This document shows positions 47,095 to 60,354 of a stretch of DNA of 64,000 bases, one piece after another. How positions within the stretch are numbered: the stretch's first letter is position 1; every line of letters starts with the position of its first letter. Origin of the DNA: Neckera pumila (Eukaryota; Streptophyta; Bryopsida; Hypnales; Neckeraceae); contig OZ018408.1 in NCBI GenBank assembly GCA_963969595.1, positions 36,084,108 through 36,148,107 on the forward strand, written 5' to 3'. Below the pieces are notes generated by a model that was not told where the DNA came from, searched no databases, and saw only the letters and a program-made list of their open reading frames with translations. The position numbers and the translations under genes were made by a program.

Positions 47095-48023
47095 TTAACC
47101 CCTAAAGTTTCATGACTATGTTCTCACCAAAAACGCTCCAAAACTGCCATTTCTAATACAACTACCAAATTTTTGGAAAAAAACATTTTTTGACACATGT
47201 AACCGTAGGATCTTGTAGTATGATATTTTGAAAACATGTGGTAAAAATTTCAGAAAATTCCACTCTGTGGATCATAAGATATAAGCATTCAAAGTCTTGA
47301 AAACCATTTTTTCAATCCTGCGAAAAATCGGGCAGCTGCACTTTGCAAGCTCACTTTTCAATGAAAAAATGCTGAAAAAGGTGGTGCTTCTTTGAATTCA
47401 GTTTCCTAAACAAGTTGTCTATATGCTTGAAAAATTTCACACCATTTGGAATTGTACAACATATAGGAAAAAAATAGTAAGTAGAAAGAAGTAGAAAATG
47501 ATTCAAAATACTAAATTGTTAAAATTTTAATCATGGAATTTAAAAATACCAATCCCAACGGTTGTAATGTTGTGATAATCAATTTACATCCTAGGAATTT
47601 TTTCTTTCCAAAAATATTGAAAATTGAGTTAAATAAACGACTTAAAATTTTTTTTAGAGTAGACAATTCATAATTGCCCGCAAACCAAAAACCCTCATAA
47701 CTTTTGACTCATTGATTGAAATGGAATGAATCAAAGCTTTTTAAGTATATATAAATGTAGAGAACCAATTTTTTTTTTTAAATTCCGGAAAAAATGATTT
47801 TTTCTGATCTGCCCAAACTGCCCAATTACAAAAAAAGCAATATATTAGGTCACAACTTTTGACTCGTATTTCAAAATGTCATGAAACTTGTTACACATGA
47901 AGATATTCCTCGCCCCCACCTTCTATTGAAATTTCAGCCTCAAATATGGATATCTCTAGTCACACGTACCTGCCCAAAATTTCTATACGGCCAAAAAACG
48001 CATGTTGGTCCTTTAGGGGTTAA
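47095..48023 (-). mobile_element. TTAA element, subfamily A copy 2
   Basis: The body is 47099-48019 (921 bp) with intact TTAA at 47095-47098 and 48020-48023. It is inverted relative to copies at 836, 50349 and 53082. Termini are CCCCTAAAGTTTCATG and, inverted, CCCCTAAAGGACCAACATGCG. Confidence 0.85.
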
Positions 48024-48039
48024 TTTCTTGTTCATTGAA

Positions 48040-48375
48040 TGTTAACTACATGCTTTGTTGAATTTCAGATCATTTGAAACTATACAGCACATCAAAACAA
48101 AATACATATTACAGAGAAGTAGACAATAATTCAAAAACCTGAATGAAGCTGAATAATGTTATGGACTTCGGAAATTATAATCGCCAAAGTTGTTATGTTG
48201 TAACAATCAATGTACAGCCACTGCTGTTATTGTTTTCAAAAAAATATAAAAATCGATTTCAATAAGGGACTTGAAAGTTTCATTTGGAGTTCACACTTCA
48301 TAAGTGTCCTCTAATAAAGAATCCTCTTAACTTTCAACTCATTAATCAAAATGAGAGGATGACAATCATCAATGT
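48040..48375 (-). mobile_element. Diverged fragment of a subfamily A element
   Basis: Order and spacing of landmarks (a 'tacagcacatc' block, 'agtagacaataattca', 'ttgttatgttgtaacaatcaa', 'cataagtgtcc', 'actcattaatcaaaatg') follow the inverted A copy just to its left, at lower identity. Termini are lost. Confidence 0.5.
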
Positions 48376-48899
48376 TGTGAGTTTTTGCCCCATCCGTAGT
48401 ATACTTGTAATTAAATAATAAATATGTTTCAACCCTTCTTCATGTTAAAGTACATCACCTGCATAAGGTAACGGGTTCTAAAATTGCACAAGCTCTAAAA
48501 TTGTCCACCCTATTCAAATGTATATTGCTTGTAAATGTGTTTTTTTTATAGCTTTCATCAAAGTACAAGTACTATACATTTTAGGGGGTGGGCGATTCTA
48601 TAGCTCTATGCCACTTCAACTTCAAAATCTCATAACTAATTCCAGGAACCTCTAGAAAATATGAAACGACTAGGGTTAGATGCCAATTCCTCTTGTCTTT
48701 GAAGAAAAATATACTGAAAATTATTTCAAGGAGCTATGTCTCCCCAAAATTCACTTTCAGCTCTTGAATGGGCAATTTTTGAACCTGTTACCTGAATCCT
48801 TGAAATGCTATTCACATCATAGTTTGTTTTTTCATTTTTAATGAAGTGCCAAAGTGGCAATATTGAATGTTATAGTGGTGCTCCAAATTTCAACATTCA

Positions 48900-48961
48900 T
48901 CCACATATTGGATAGAAAAATACAAGAAAACTAGTGAAGTATTTTCTATCCAATATTGGTG
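48900..48961. repeat. Inverted repeat with ~22-bp arms
   Basis: Left arm 48900-48922 (atattggatagaaaaatac) pairs with right arm 48938-48961 (gtattttctatccaatat) across a 15-base loop. It could form a stem-loop in RNA. No gene context. Confidence 0.75.
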
Positions 48962-50344
48962 ATCAAAGAACAGTTCCTTAAATGTTCTGTGGTTAGCCCC
49001 CACCACCACAAAAAAAAGGCACTATCCACAACATTGATCAGTATGAGTAACAGCGTGTGACTTCCACTGTGTTAAAAGTTGCATGTGCTGTCTTCCAAAT
49101 TTGGAAGGAACAGACAAAATGTCAAAGTCTTTATTTTGTTCTTCTTTGCAGTTGCATGTGCAAGCCCATAGGAATAAATCAACTAAAATTGAGTCTTTTC
49201 AGTATAGAATTTTTTATTCTAATTAATAGAAACCCTGTTTTCAAATGCAGAGAGGTATAGGTCTTTGTGATTTCAAGTACAATTGACGAAGGAGTTCAAG
49301 GTAAAACACAAAAAACTGAGAATAGTAACAAAAAACATACTTAGGATGCTTCATATTTAAAAACACAGGAAAAGAAAGCGATAAGAAAAATGGAAGAAGG
49401 TATAATGTGATTTTCTTTTTCTTGAAACAAATATAATGTGATTTCAAGTCTTCCATAACGTTCCTTCACATTAAGTACGGTGGCTCTCTTTTGAGGGTCA
49501 CAAGCATCCCACAGTTTTTTTTTAATCTGACTTGAAATGGATAATACTCTGGAGGACAACTGCTGAGTAGGAACTGCTGTAGTTCCTATGGTTGTTTTAC
49601 ATTTCAATATGGTCTTCGTACAAAGAAATGTCCAAGTGCCTGGACTGAAGGGGGAAGAACCGTTTCTTCCTTTCAATTTCAGATCTGTGAGCAAGTCTAG
49701 TTGATATTGACATACTTGAAAACATTTTATGTAATGATTTGACATAATAGAAGTGGTTGGGAGCAATTCAAATCCTAGTAGGTGCCGTAATTATTTTATT
49801 TTGAAGGACGAATCATATATTCAATATTTGTAATTGGCACATGTTCAACCTAGAAGTATTGAAGCTGTTTTTAGAAACACCAAGACCTCCCATCAATTTT
49901 TTTGTATTTCTATGAAATCAGTAGTTCAAATTATTTCTTCAATTTGTGTACTTGAATGTGAAGGTAAAAGAAAGAAGGAACCTCCTTACAATGAGGTTAG
50001 AATTCTTTAAACCAATTTTGGAATATGCAAGACATATCATGCCCATACCTAAAACATTCAAAATATTTTCCCAGAATTTAATAGGACAACAAAGTGGTCC
50101 ATGGTCAAGTACCAGTTGTCGTTTCATCATGGTCACCCCATAAAGTTTTTGACCATGTCGTAAGAGAAGATGCTCCAAAACAACCATATTTAAGAAAAGT
50201 ACCAAATAATAGGGGAAAAAACATTTTAGACACATGTTTCCATAGGATCTTGTAGAGTTGAACTTGTAGACAAAGTGGACCTAATTTGAAATTCTTGCAC
50301 CGTGTACATTGGAAGATGTTAGTTCTTGAATTCATAAATATTGT
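48962..50344. other. Spacer with coding-like minus-strand pieces
   Basis: Minus-strand frames at 49766-49341 and 50335-49939 contain stretches with ordinary composition (for example KKLWDACDPQKRATVLNVKE) but I recognise no family and cannot join them with convincing splice sites. They may be fragments of a decayed gene or mobile element. Confidence 0.25.
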
Positions 50345-51506
50345 TTAACCCCTAAAAGACAAATATGCGTTTTTTGGCAACATATAAATTTTGGGCAGGT
50401 ACGTGTGACTGGAGAGTTGCATATTTTGGCCTGAATTTTTTAAAGAAAGTGGGGACAAGGAATATCTTTCATATTTATCAAATTTCATGACATTTGGAAA
50501 TACAAGTGAAAAGTTATGGCCGATGATGTTGTAAATTTCTCAACTTAGGCAGTCTGGGCAGATTAAAAAAAATCATTTCCTCCAAAAATAAATTTTTGAA
50601 ATTGGTTGATTAGAATTTTATACATGTGGAAAGCTTTGAATCATTCCATTCTTATCAATGAGTCAAACGTTACAAGGATTATTAGTTTGTGGGCAATTAT
50701 GGATTGTTTACTCTAAAATAAACTTTGAAGCCGTTTATTTCACTCAATTTTAAATATTTTTCAAAAAAATAAATTTGTAGGATGTAGATTGTCTATTACA
50801 ACATTGCAACCATTGGGATTGGCATCTTACAATTCCATAATTAACTTCTTAACAGTTCAGTGTTTTGAACCATTCTCTAGTTCTTTGTACTTACTATTTT
50901 TCCCTATATATTGTATAGTTTGAAATAATCTGAAAATTTTCAAGTATATTGTCAACTTGCCTTGAAGAATGAATCCAAAGAAGCACAAACATTTTAGAAT
51001 TTTTTTCATAATAATCTAACCTTGTGAAGTCCAGGTGCCTGGTTTTTTGCACTGCCAGAAAAAGGACTTTTGCCACTTCAAATGCTAATAACTTCCAATC
51101 TACACGATGGGAATTTTTGAAATTTTTTCCGCACATTCTCAAATCATAGTACTACAGGATCCTATGGTTATATGTGTCTAAACATGATATTTCTTGAAAA
51201 TTTGGTACTTGTTATAGAAATGACAATTTTGGAGCATTTTTGGTCAGAATATAGTAAAATGCCACATTTGATTACTTTTGGACTATTGAAAGTCCAGAAC
51301 TAATAGTGGTCATTGGGAGAGAAAAAAACAGTCATCAAGAGATAATCCAAAACATCGAAAGATCTATGTAAAACATCTAGAGATCTATACAAAAATCGGG
51401 AGATCTCCCAATGTTATTATCCGGAGATCTTTAGACATGTAGTCTAGAATTCATTGAATAGTCTAGAAATAGTTAAATGTGGCATTAAAGGAACTTCAGG
51501 GGTTAG
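50345..51506 (+). mobile_element. TTAA element, subfamily A copy 3, with an insert
   Basis: The body is 50349-51502. The left end CCCCTAAAAGACAAATATGCG follows intact TTAA (50345-50348), the right end CTTCAGGGG precedes TTAG (decayed TTAA). The length is 1154 bp; subtracting the 229-bp palindromic insert near the right end gives 925 bp, the subfamily norm. Confidence 0.8.
51258..51486. mobile_element. 229-bp foldback insert within A copy 3
   Basis: The ends are a perfect 12-bp inverted repeat (AATGCCACATTT / AAATGTGGCATT), followed by imperfect pairing over about 40 bp (shared 'gactatt' blocks). Its interior repeats the motif 'gagatct' several times. It is absent from the other A copies at the equivalent place, so it is a later insertion or rearrangement; superfamily not recognised. 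Confidence 0.65.
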
Positions 51507-53077
51507 GTGGCCCTGGGAATACCCTAGGAAGTACATCTCACAAGGGGTAAGAAAAAATGTTTTAAACAGTGCATATTTTGCAATTTAATTCTTAAAGCAA
51601 AATACGCTACAAACTTCCAAATATTCTTATGGTTTGCAATCATTCAACGAACACAAGAGGAATAGTATGTACAAAAAAGCAAAGAGTGATTAAAAACACT
51701 TAATTGCATAGAATTAATTTTATGAATTCATAAATGCCAATCCCAATGGCTTTGATTTTGTAAGAAACGAGGTACATCCTCAATTGTTTTTAACTTCAGT
51801 ACTGTAGAACAACAGCAATAAAGCACTTGAAAGTTCATTTTAGACAGGACATTTTATTAGTACCTGCAAACAAGAACTGCAAAGACTTTCCAATTCATTC
51901 ATGAAAATGGAATGATTTTCAATTTTCAATGTTCATGTGAAGTTTGAAAATGAAATTAGAAGACAACTACTCTTTCAAATAGTATTTTTAATAAATACTT
52001 GAGTCCACAGCCAATCATTGAAAGTGAACCATCATCCAAGCACTTCATTATCATGCATTGAGATGTTTTCAAAATTCTTGAGTCTGAAAGTAACATCTAC
52101 GATAAATGTTGAAAGAACATTTAAGAACCAGAAGAATAAGACTCCGCTAGTACACCGTTGCCTAAAAACGAAATTACATGAAATTGGGATGTAAAGTGCG
52201 GATTGGTTTCAAAGCTTTGAGAAATTTGTTGTGCAATGGATTGAAAAGTTAAATAAGAATGTTCTTACTGAGGACGTTTTGAAATCACCATGTTCAATAA
52301 AAAAAAACATATATGGGCAAAATTCTTTATGAAAGCTTCTACCGTTTGATGTAGTAGTATGTGCATTTTAAAACATCTGGTATAAATATCAGTATTCCAA
52401 TAAGCATGAATTGCAACATACAAGACTACATATTCAGAAACATCCTTTTTATGTCGTTGCAATGTCGAAGGACTTAGTCCTCAGCGATAATGTCTGAGAT
52501 GGTGGTGCTCATTTGAACTAAATTATGTACACAAGTTGCCTAGATGTTTGCCCAAACAAATGTAAATTACATTGGCTAAACATCCAGAAATAAAGAAGAA
52601 TTTGTCTTACACGATTCTTTACAGTAAAGGAAAAATGGCAATATTAGAGATTGCTATGTCTAAAGAAACTATGAGCATGCAATGATGATTTTTAAACAAA
52701 TTACAATATACTAAATTTGACATTGAACAACAACAATTCTATTTTCCCCGTTGGAATAGCATGAGTGTGATGGAACATGACATCCACGTGAATTTGGTCT
52801 CATTCATCAAAATGCTATGATTGGAAGCTTATAAATTAATACATTCCTTCCACAATTGGTTTTCAATTCTGCAATGCCAAATGAAGTGATTTTTTTGTTT
52901 AAAAACAAATGCCCTTCTCTTGACAAAAAACGTCAAACAACAAATTTGTATACTCTTGTCTACAAATAATATGCAATTCAGCGCACCTACAAGTTTTTAA
53001 TTGTGCCCACCTTCTAAAACAATTCAGAGAAAACAAAGGTACCAAACCAATTGTACACAACAAATTCAAATTTCATT
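51507..53077 (-). mobile_element. Spacer containing a diverged subfamily A copy
   Basis: From about 51620 to 51930 the landmark order of the inverted A subfamily is recognisable (a 'tgccaatcccaatgg' block, 'acatcctcaattg', 'gtacctgcaaac', 'catgaaaatggaatgatt') at low identity. The termini are not identifiable. The remainder to 53077 is AT-rich without recognised features. Confidence 0.45.
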
Positions 53078-54008
53078 TTAAACCCTAAACATCCAAACAC
53101 CATTTTTGGCAACAAAGTGATTTTTGGTAGTTCCCTATGAATGGAGTTTTATTTTGTGTCTTTGATATTTGCACACAATATTTTCTCAAAGAGTAGCTAT
53201 AAGGCCCAACAACTTTCATAACTCCTGACTATATGATAAAAAAAGGTAAATAGTAGATATGTGATTTTATGTGCTCGACGGGCAGCTCAAAAAATTCTTA
53301 AAATTATCAATTTTAAGAAAATAAAAATTTGAAATTGGTTCTTTATATTTATATATATTTATAACTTTAAATCATTCCAATTTTATTAATGAGATGAAAA
53401 TTATGAAGAGTTTAATTTTGCCGGTACTTCTAGAAGCTCTACTCTGAAATAAACTTAGAAGTGCTTTACTGAACCCAATTTTCAAAATTTTCCAAAAAAA
53501 TTGAAAAACAGTGGTTTAAGATTGTTTATTACAACTTAACAACCATTGGGATTGGCAAATTTAAATTTCTTTATGAAATTCTTAACAATTTAGTGTTTTA
53601 AATCATTCTCTACTTCATTGTACTCACTATTATTTTGCTATACGTTGTACAATTCTAAATGAATTGAAATTATTCAAGCATGTAGCTCACTTGACTTCAA
53701 AAATATATCAAAAGAGTAGCAACCATTTTGGGCAATTTTTCACACAAATGTGACCTTGTGAAGTGCAGCGGCACGGATTTTTGCAATGACAAAAATTTGA
53801 TTTTTCTAAATTCAATCACTAATATCTTGCAATTGGCATTCTGGAAATTCAAAAATTTTATCCACATCTTCTTGAACCACCGCAGTAGAAGATCATACAA
53901 TCACATCTGTCCAAATTTTTATTTTCCTTTACCTTAGATACTTGTATTTGAAATGGCAGTTTCGGATCATTTTTGGTGAAAACATAGTCAAATACATTTA
54001 GGGGTTAA
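53078..54008 (+). mobile_element. TTAA element, subfamily A copy 4
   Basis: The body is 53082-54004 (923 bp) between intact TTAA at 53078-53081 and 54005-54008. Left end ACCCTAAACATCC, right end CATTTAGGGG. It is more diverged internally than copies 1-3, suggesting an older insertion. Confidence 0.8.
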
Positions 54009-55818
54009 GAAAGTCACAAAGTTCTAGACTGTGATGATATATAAATCTACAAGTTGTTTCAATGAATGTACAGTGCACGACATTCATGCCAAGTTGGCAG
54101 AAGTCATTTTACCCAGCACAACAATCAGAAGCAACAAGTGTAAAGAAGCGGGTAATTTCACAAGTTGAAGCCTCTTTTTTTTGTTTAATTTATATTTAAA
54201 AATAAATTCAGAAAAAACTTCTCTAAGAGATGGATGTTACAAATCCCAGCCGCTAGCGGCTTTCTTCTTCGGTTTCATGGTTCACAAAATCCTTTCCTTC
54301 TTTGGCAATGATTGACTATTTTTGGTGAGCACCTTCAATTCACCAAAAACATGGAAAACACTGGAAAAGTCTTAGTTCACAACAGCTCTATGTTTTCAGC
54401 TATTTCAGGAAAAGTTTTCTTCCCCTTTGTCTGTCTCCAAAACAACGACTAGAAATAATTTTATATCTCCTCTGCATGCGTTCACACCGACCGGTTTTGA
54501 ATTCCTCCGCGTGAAAAAAAAGCACAACCTGCCCTTTTCCGGACCACTCGACCTGTGCCTAACATCCAAAACCTGCCCGACGTCCAAAAACTGCCCAACT
54601 TTTTTTTATAAAGTCAACACAATTTCTTCCCGAAAGTCAATTACACGTGGCCGTGTATAATTCTATGGAACATACGGGGAACGTGGTGATGTAATGCAAA
54701 ATGTTCTCCAATGCAACAGCGACCTCTGCAACGTCACAATGTTTTGAACGTGACATCATCACAACTCAAGCAACATCAGGACCGATTCTTCATTTCACTG
54801 TTGCTTTCCTCTATGACCTGATCTTGTTCCGACTGGCATTTACATTATGCACTAACGTCTCCAAAAACAATGTTTTCTTATAGTGAAGATAAAAAAAACC
54901 TAAACCATTGGAAGTTGGTAGTATTGTAGCAGTCGCGTGGAAGTCATGACATAGTCGCCATGGAGTGACACACAGTCACAAGGCATGACTACAACCTCTA
55001 TGAAGGATTTTGGTCCATCCACTTTGGATTGTTGTGAACGAAATATAGTGGATGAAGCTCCAACGTTGTTCATTGCTCATCCCGAAGTCGCGTGGGCGAT
55101 TACTGGATGACTTAAAGGCTGTCTAATCCTTCTCCACCGACGCAATTAGGGAACCCCAATCACTTTTTAGTCATTCCGGACATGAAGTCACATTTTTGCA
55201 GTCACAAAAGTGGCCATTTTCTTGTAGTGGGACCAATTGTTGACTTGGACGGACCGACTGTCCAGGCGCTCCAAGATTTTTTTTTTAAGGATCCGAACAG
55301 ACACTAGGGTTGGATTGTGATGTACTATCGGTCCAACGGACACCTAAATGTGACGTGACGATGACAACTATGGCAAAGAATGCTGCTTTCTCCTGACCAC
55401 GTTAGGATGGATTTGTGGCATTAGGGTGGGTGCCAATCAATTGGTGGCCCAACACCAATTCTTCGCCATGGACGCAAGATTTTTTAAAATAAAAAAGGTG
55501 ATGGAAACCAAATTTGCAACTTTGGATGTGAAACTCTAGGCGGTTTTGTACAAAGGGATGCTTAGCCGCGACCTTATGGGGCTCAGATGGAGGCCACTTG
55601 ACTTGCCTCACTTGCCTTGAAGCAGTCTATAGAAAATATAGAGAAAGAAATCATGTTGTCATTAGAGGAGTTTTGGGGGTCTTAGAAGATTGTTTCAGGC
55701 CCGTTCTCCAGTCTGCCTAGATTCAGGGAACGATGGTACGGGCATGTCAGATTTTTTTCTTTTCAAAAAAAAATAAAAAAATAAAAAAATAAAAAGTAAA
55801 AAATACCAAAATATCATT
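54009..55818. other. Spacer with two orphan CACTA-type right ends
   Basis: Two sequences fit inverted CACTA termini: 'tttcttatagtg' ending at 54885 and 'ttttcttgtagtg' ending at 55229 (inverse CACTACAAGAAAA, the classic plant CACTA end). I cannot find matching left ends. Composition is less AT-rich than the flanks from about 54430 to 55630. No gene is recognised. Confidence 0.4.
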
Positions 55819-56343
55819 TTAACTCCTAAAAGCCCAAGGGGTTTGGACAAAATATAAACGTGTTATAAAATATAAGTTCTAAAACTTTTTTGAAGTTTGC
55901 ATCAAAGAAGATAATGTGAAGCAGAAAGCATCCGTACGGTCAAAATTGTAAAATTATTCTTAGATTTTTTTTAAATGAATTTTGAAGATGTAACTTCAAA
56001 AATTCACCAAAAACACAATTTCTATTTTTAGCATTTGAATTTTTTTTGATTGGTCAAAATTGTGGTTTCTATTGATTTGTGAAAAATGCATGAGATCTAG
56101 TAATGAAAAAACCAATACTTTCCCCAAATAGTTTTTCAACACTAGGCAAATCTAGACACTTTGTGCTATTTCTCTTATAGTTTTTGTTTGACCGTAGTGA
56201 TCTAAGTTTTGAGTATAAATATTGATAAACAACCCAATCTTTTGCAAAAAGAAAAAACTTTTTTTTTTTTTTTTTTTGCCCGAAAATTTTGCATGAAGTC
56301 GGGCAACAACCGTAAAATGGTCGCTTGAGCTCTTAGGGATTAA
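55819..56343 (+). mobile_element. TTAA element, subfamily F
   Basis: The body 55823-56339 (517 bp) lies between TTAA at 55819-55822 and TTAA at 56340-56343. Termini are CTCCTAAAAGCCCAAG and, inverted, TCCCTAAGAGCTCAAG. No coding capacity. The right end matches the left end of the truncated copy at 30192. Confidence 0.7.
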
Positions 56344-56555
56344 TCCCATTTTTTCTTTTTTTCTTTTTTTCAAAAAATGATGTGGTAGTCGCTTGGCCAC
56401 GTCAACCTGGGCTGCCTTGGCCATTAGGCAGCATTCCAGGATTCCTGCAGAGTTCCCACAGTCGGGGAACTCATAGTCTCTTAGGAGGCCCGAAACTCAT
56501 CTAATGTGAATGGCAACACCCGCAAGTGACCTTCCAGTACTAGTTGGTTTCTTGG

Positions 56556-57891
56556 ATTCACTATAAAAAACTTGTGTTTTTGTGATGTCTAAAAGAATGG
56601 GTCTTGGCGTTTGTTTTGATGCAAAATGAATCAATGTAGATGTCACCTGAAATTTGTTAAAATGGACGGTCAAAAAACGTACCAAAATTTTAGAAAACAT
56701 GCTTTTTTTCAACTCATTTTCTTTCTACATCCCAAAAATAGGGTCTTCCAAGGTTCTCAAGATGCACCATTTGGCAGACAGGTCATCTCCATGTGGGCGG
56801 ACATGGCTACATGGGAAAAAATTTCATCCATTTTCTTGCTTATGTGGTATATGATGTGGACCCCTTCAAATCTAACGTGGCACCGTCTTTTGCTGACATG
56901 GGCAGCAAAACATGGTGTTTTTCCAGCTAAAGTGATGTTTCAGTAGATGTTTTTTTTGACATGCTATGTTCATAATATTTTTTTTAGATGTCTAGATAGA
57001 TGTTTTTGGGAACATCAATTGCTGCATATTATATTGCTCAGTCTAGGTCAACAGAAAATAATTATTTAAAAATAAAGAAAGAATAAAAAAATGAACAAAA
57101 ACAACTGTTGAGTTCAACATCCATTAAAAAGACTTACCATCTACCATCAAGAGGGTTATTGATGGCCAAAGGAAGAAAATTCCTTCATTGAAAATTTGTA
57201 AGAATGAAGGGTTGAGAGGTCCTATTTGTATCCATTGTTTGTCTATAGTGAGACAAAAAGATATGGGATAACTAGGATATGGGAACTTGACCATTGTAAG
57301 TCTCGATGTTGTTTTAGATGTCTGGATGTTGTTGTAGACATCAAGATGTTATTTTAGACATCCAAACCATGTTATTTTAGACATTTTACATTGAATATAA
57401 TTCTTGCTTAAAATATCCCATTTGGGTTGTCAATCTTCCTACCATCCCACTTGTATAAAGAGTTTCTTTTTTCATCCATGGTGCACATCCATCTATTCTT
57501 TTTTTGGCAAAGTATGCCATGTGGCTGCCTTTTTCCTAAAATCTTTATATTTGATCAATATTTTACATTTGATCAGCATTTTACTATGGACCATAGTGAT
57601 TTTCATTGATTTATCCATAGTCAAAATGGATTTACTTGTTGATGTGGCAGTCTACTTTTTTTTGGACATTCCTACAAACATCAATATGTCTTCAATGATG
57701 TCAAATAAAACATTAACATCAATAATATCATCAACTTAGATTTACAATAAAAAAAAGCCAATGTTCTCTGCAACGTCCACAAAAATCTACCTTGTCGGAC
57801 TAGATGTCCTTTGAAATCTTCATGTCTTATTGGACATTGCGAGTTAGTTGTAAAACATCTCCAGAAACATGCATGGTTTCTTATAGTGATT
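56556..57891. mobile_element. CACTA-type element, 1.33 kb, ATT duplication
   Basis: The body 56559-57888 starts CACTATAAAAAACTTG and ends GGTTTCTTATAGTG, with the triplet ATT repeated immediately outside both ends. The interior has degenerate repeats of 'gttattttagacatc' (57300-57380) and no transposase, so it is non-autonomous. The plus-strand frames within it are likely incidental. Confidence 0.75.
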
Positions 57892-60354
57892 GTAGTCGAA
57901 TCAAGCGTCTTATTTAAATTGTAATATTTTAGATTCTTTTGTGAAAATTTAATATTATGATAAGTTTTTGAAGAAAAAAAGAAGAAAAAAAATATCAATA
58001 TAAAATACACTTTAAAGAAATCTAAACTTGTCACCATAGCCATATATTGTAGTGTAGAACATTTTGGTGTGAACAAAACTTACGTATCATTTGAATATCA
58101 AAGAATCAATAGATTAACGACCTTATAATTTCAAGTTTCAATAAATTATTAAGTACTAGAAAATTTAAAATAATAAAGATGGAATAGAATTATAGAAACT
58201 AAACTTGATAAATTTCATTTCATTCGTTGGATTCAAATCAAAAAAGGTTATTTTCATATCTATAGTTCTAATAAAAAATAAGGAGGTACGAAAAAGCAAA
58301 TTTTCAATGATTATTTTTTATAGCATCTTCTTCTCTAGACAAATCAACATCACTATGAGGGAATTTTTAACATCATTAGCTACAAATGCATTCATAGACC
58401 TCAAAAAATTTGGAATAAAATTGTATTTTTCTTATCACACAATACTATTCCAAACTCATCCATGCTTCACAAAGTGTCACTAACAACTTTCTAGGGAAGT
58501 GGACAATTTCAAACACTTCTACCTTAGTTGATTCCATTTTATGTAAGGTAAGACCACCTAATTATGACATATTGTAAAACCATCCCTTATATGTTCTTGC
58601 CTAAAACGTAGAACCTCTATACATAAGAGCCTAAGGTTGATTTTTTGTGCACCTATTTTCAACACTTTTAAAATTCATTGTTTATTCATGCATGGTTCAA
58701 AAAATGCATTCTAAGAGTATCTAGAATAATCTTTTAACTATCAACGTCATCCAACAAAAGCTTTTATAGTTCAATAATAGAAGCCACGTTCAAACCCTTA
58801 TTCATTTAGGTGATGTTTCCTTGGTGTCATTCTCAGTACAATTGCTGATTTTAAAGTGAACTTTTCAAAAAAACTACACTTGAAGTACACTATTCACACG
58901 AAAAGGTCGGTAGTTTTTTCTCTCTTATTTCTTGTGGAAGGATATATAAAAAACCAATTGAATGGAATTAATTGAAAAGGTCTCCACAATTTGTAGAAGG
59001 GGTGTCAAAAGAAGGTCTAACTAAGAATATTACAAAAGAAATACAACAACAAACTCCATCAGACCCAATTTGGGTCCTTCAAGGAATTTTGTCTTGTATT
59101 TTTCTCAAACTCCAGCTCATGCTGTGTTTCTCTCAAACTCCGGTTCCTGGTTCCTCATTGCAGACACTTTATGATTAGCTCTAATACCTCTGAAGCCAAA
59201 AGACAAATTGCAAAGTGAGGCACTAAAGACAGACAGAAAACCTGGAAGTTGAGGGATAACTTTGAATCTCTACGAATCCAACCTTTCTATAGTCTTGATT
59301 AAAGCGAAGATAATTTCTCCAAGGCAAATGATTTTCTTAATAAAGGTAAGCTTGCACTTGGTGTTAGGGGTGATGTTTGCAATGTGAATCCAGCCCATAA
59401 GTAGGTCTAAATTTGTTCCTAAGACCCTCAATAAAAACACTATTTAAATTTAAAATTTAACATTTAGAAACTATTGTACATTGCAAATACAAAAGACATT
59501 TTCTCATCTACAGATCCATGTAAGATTGTCTGGTGCTTGGATTATGGACTATTTTGTTGCAAATTGGAGGTTCTTTGACCTATTCTCACAACGATAATCT
59601 CAAAACCAGAAACAACAAGCTTCACGTGCTATTGTGGTGCATACTAAATTGAGTCTCCACTATGCTGTCAGAAGTATTCTTTGGATGCATTCTTTGATTT
59701 CTCTCTATCCAACCAAAAGATCACCAAGAGTCATGTCAACTCTTTAGCAAACACCTCCTCAAGGTAAACCAGTAGGGTTCCTAGTCTCCAGAGTATAAAT
59801 TTAGGCTCTAATTATTTTAACACCAACTAGGATACACCAACTTTTAACTTATAGCTACATTGCAAAATATGTTGAAAATAATCACTTTTAAATACCAACT
59901 CTGCCCTTTCTACGAAGAATCATTTACAATGTGATGGAGCTCTTTTGTCGTTCGCTTCTGTGATTTTCAACTAAGATAAATGTACAATTGGGCCAAGATA
60001 ATTGGTGTTGGAATTTTCTCACTGTTGATTGACAAACAACACAATATACAGTACAGATATAACTGCTCCCAATAATAATACATTTTTTCACCATTTGTGC
60101 TCATGCACTGGTTGCATGAAACTCTGCTCATTCCACCAAATCAGCATCACCACAAAGCAAGCCACAATAGTGAGCTTCCAGGCCTTATCTTTCAACTTGG
60201 TCCAACAAAACGATCTAGAGTAAGGACGTCCACTTCTGCCATACAAGTAGTTTGACACATTTTAGTCATTTGTATACAAAAGGACAAGAATTCTTCCATA
60301 CAAGGTAGGGGACATTGAAGCTAAGGATCTGATCTATGATCCTGTCTTTTAAAA
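57892..60354. other. AT-rich spacer, no gene recognised
   Basis: No domain, RNA gene or full element is visible on either strand. Part of this stretch might hold downstream exons of the S-acyltransferase gene at 63-64 kb, but I could not identify any. Confidence 0.3.
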
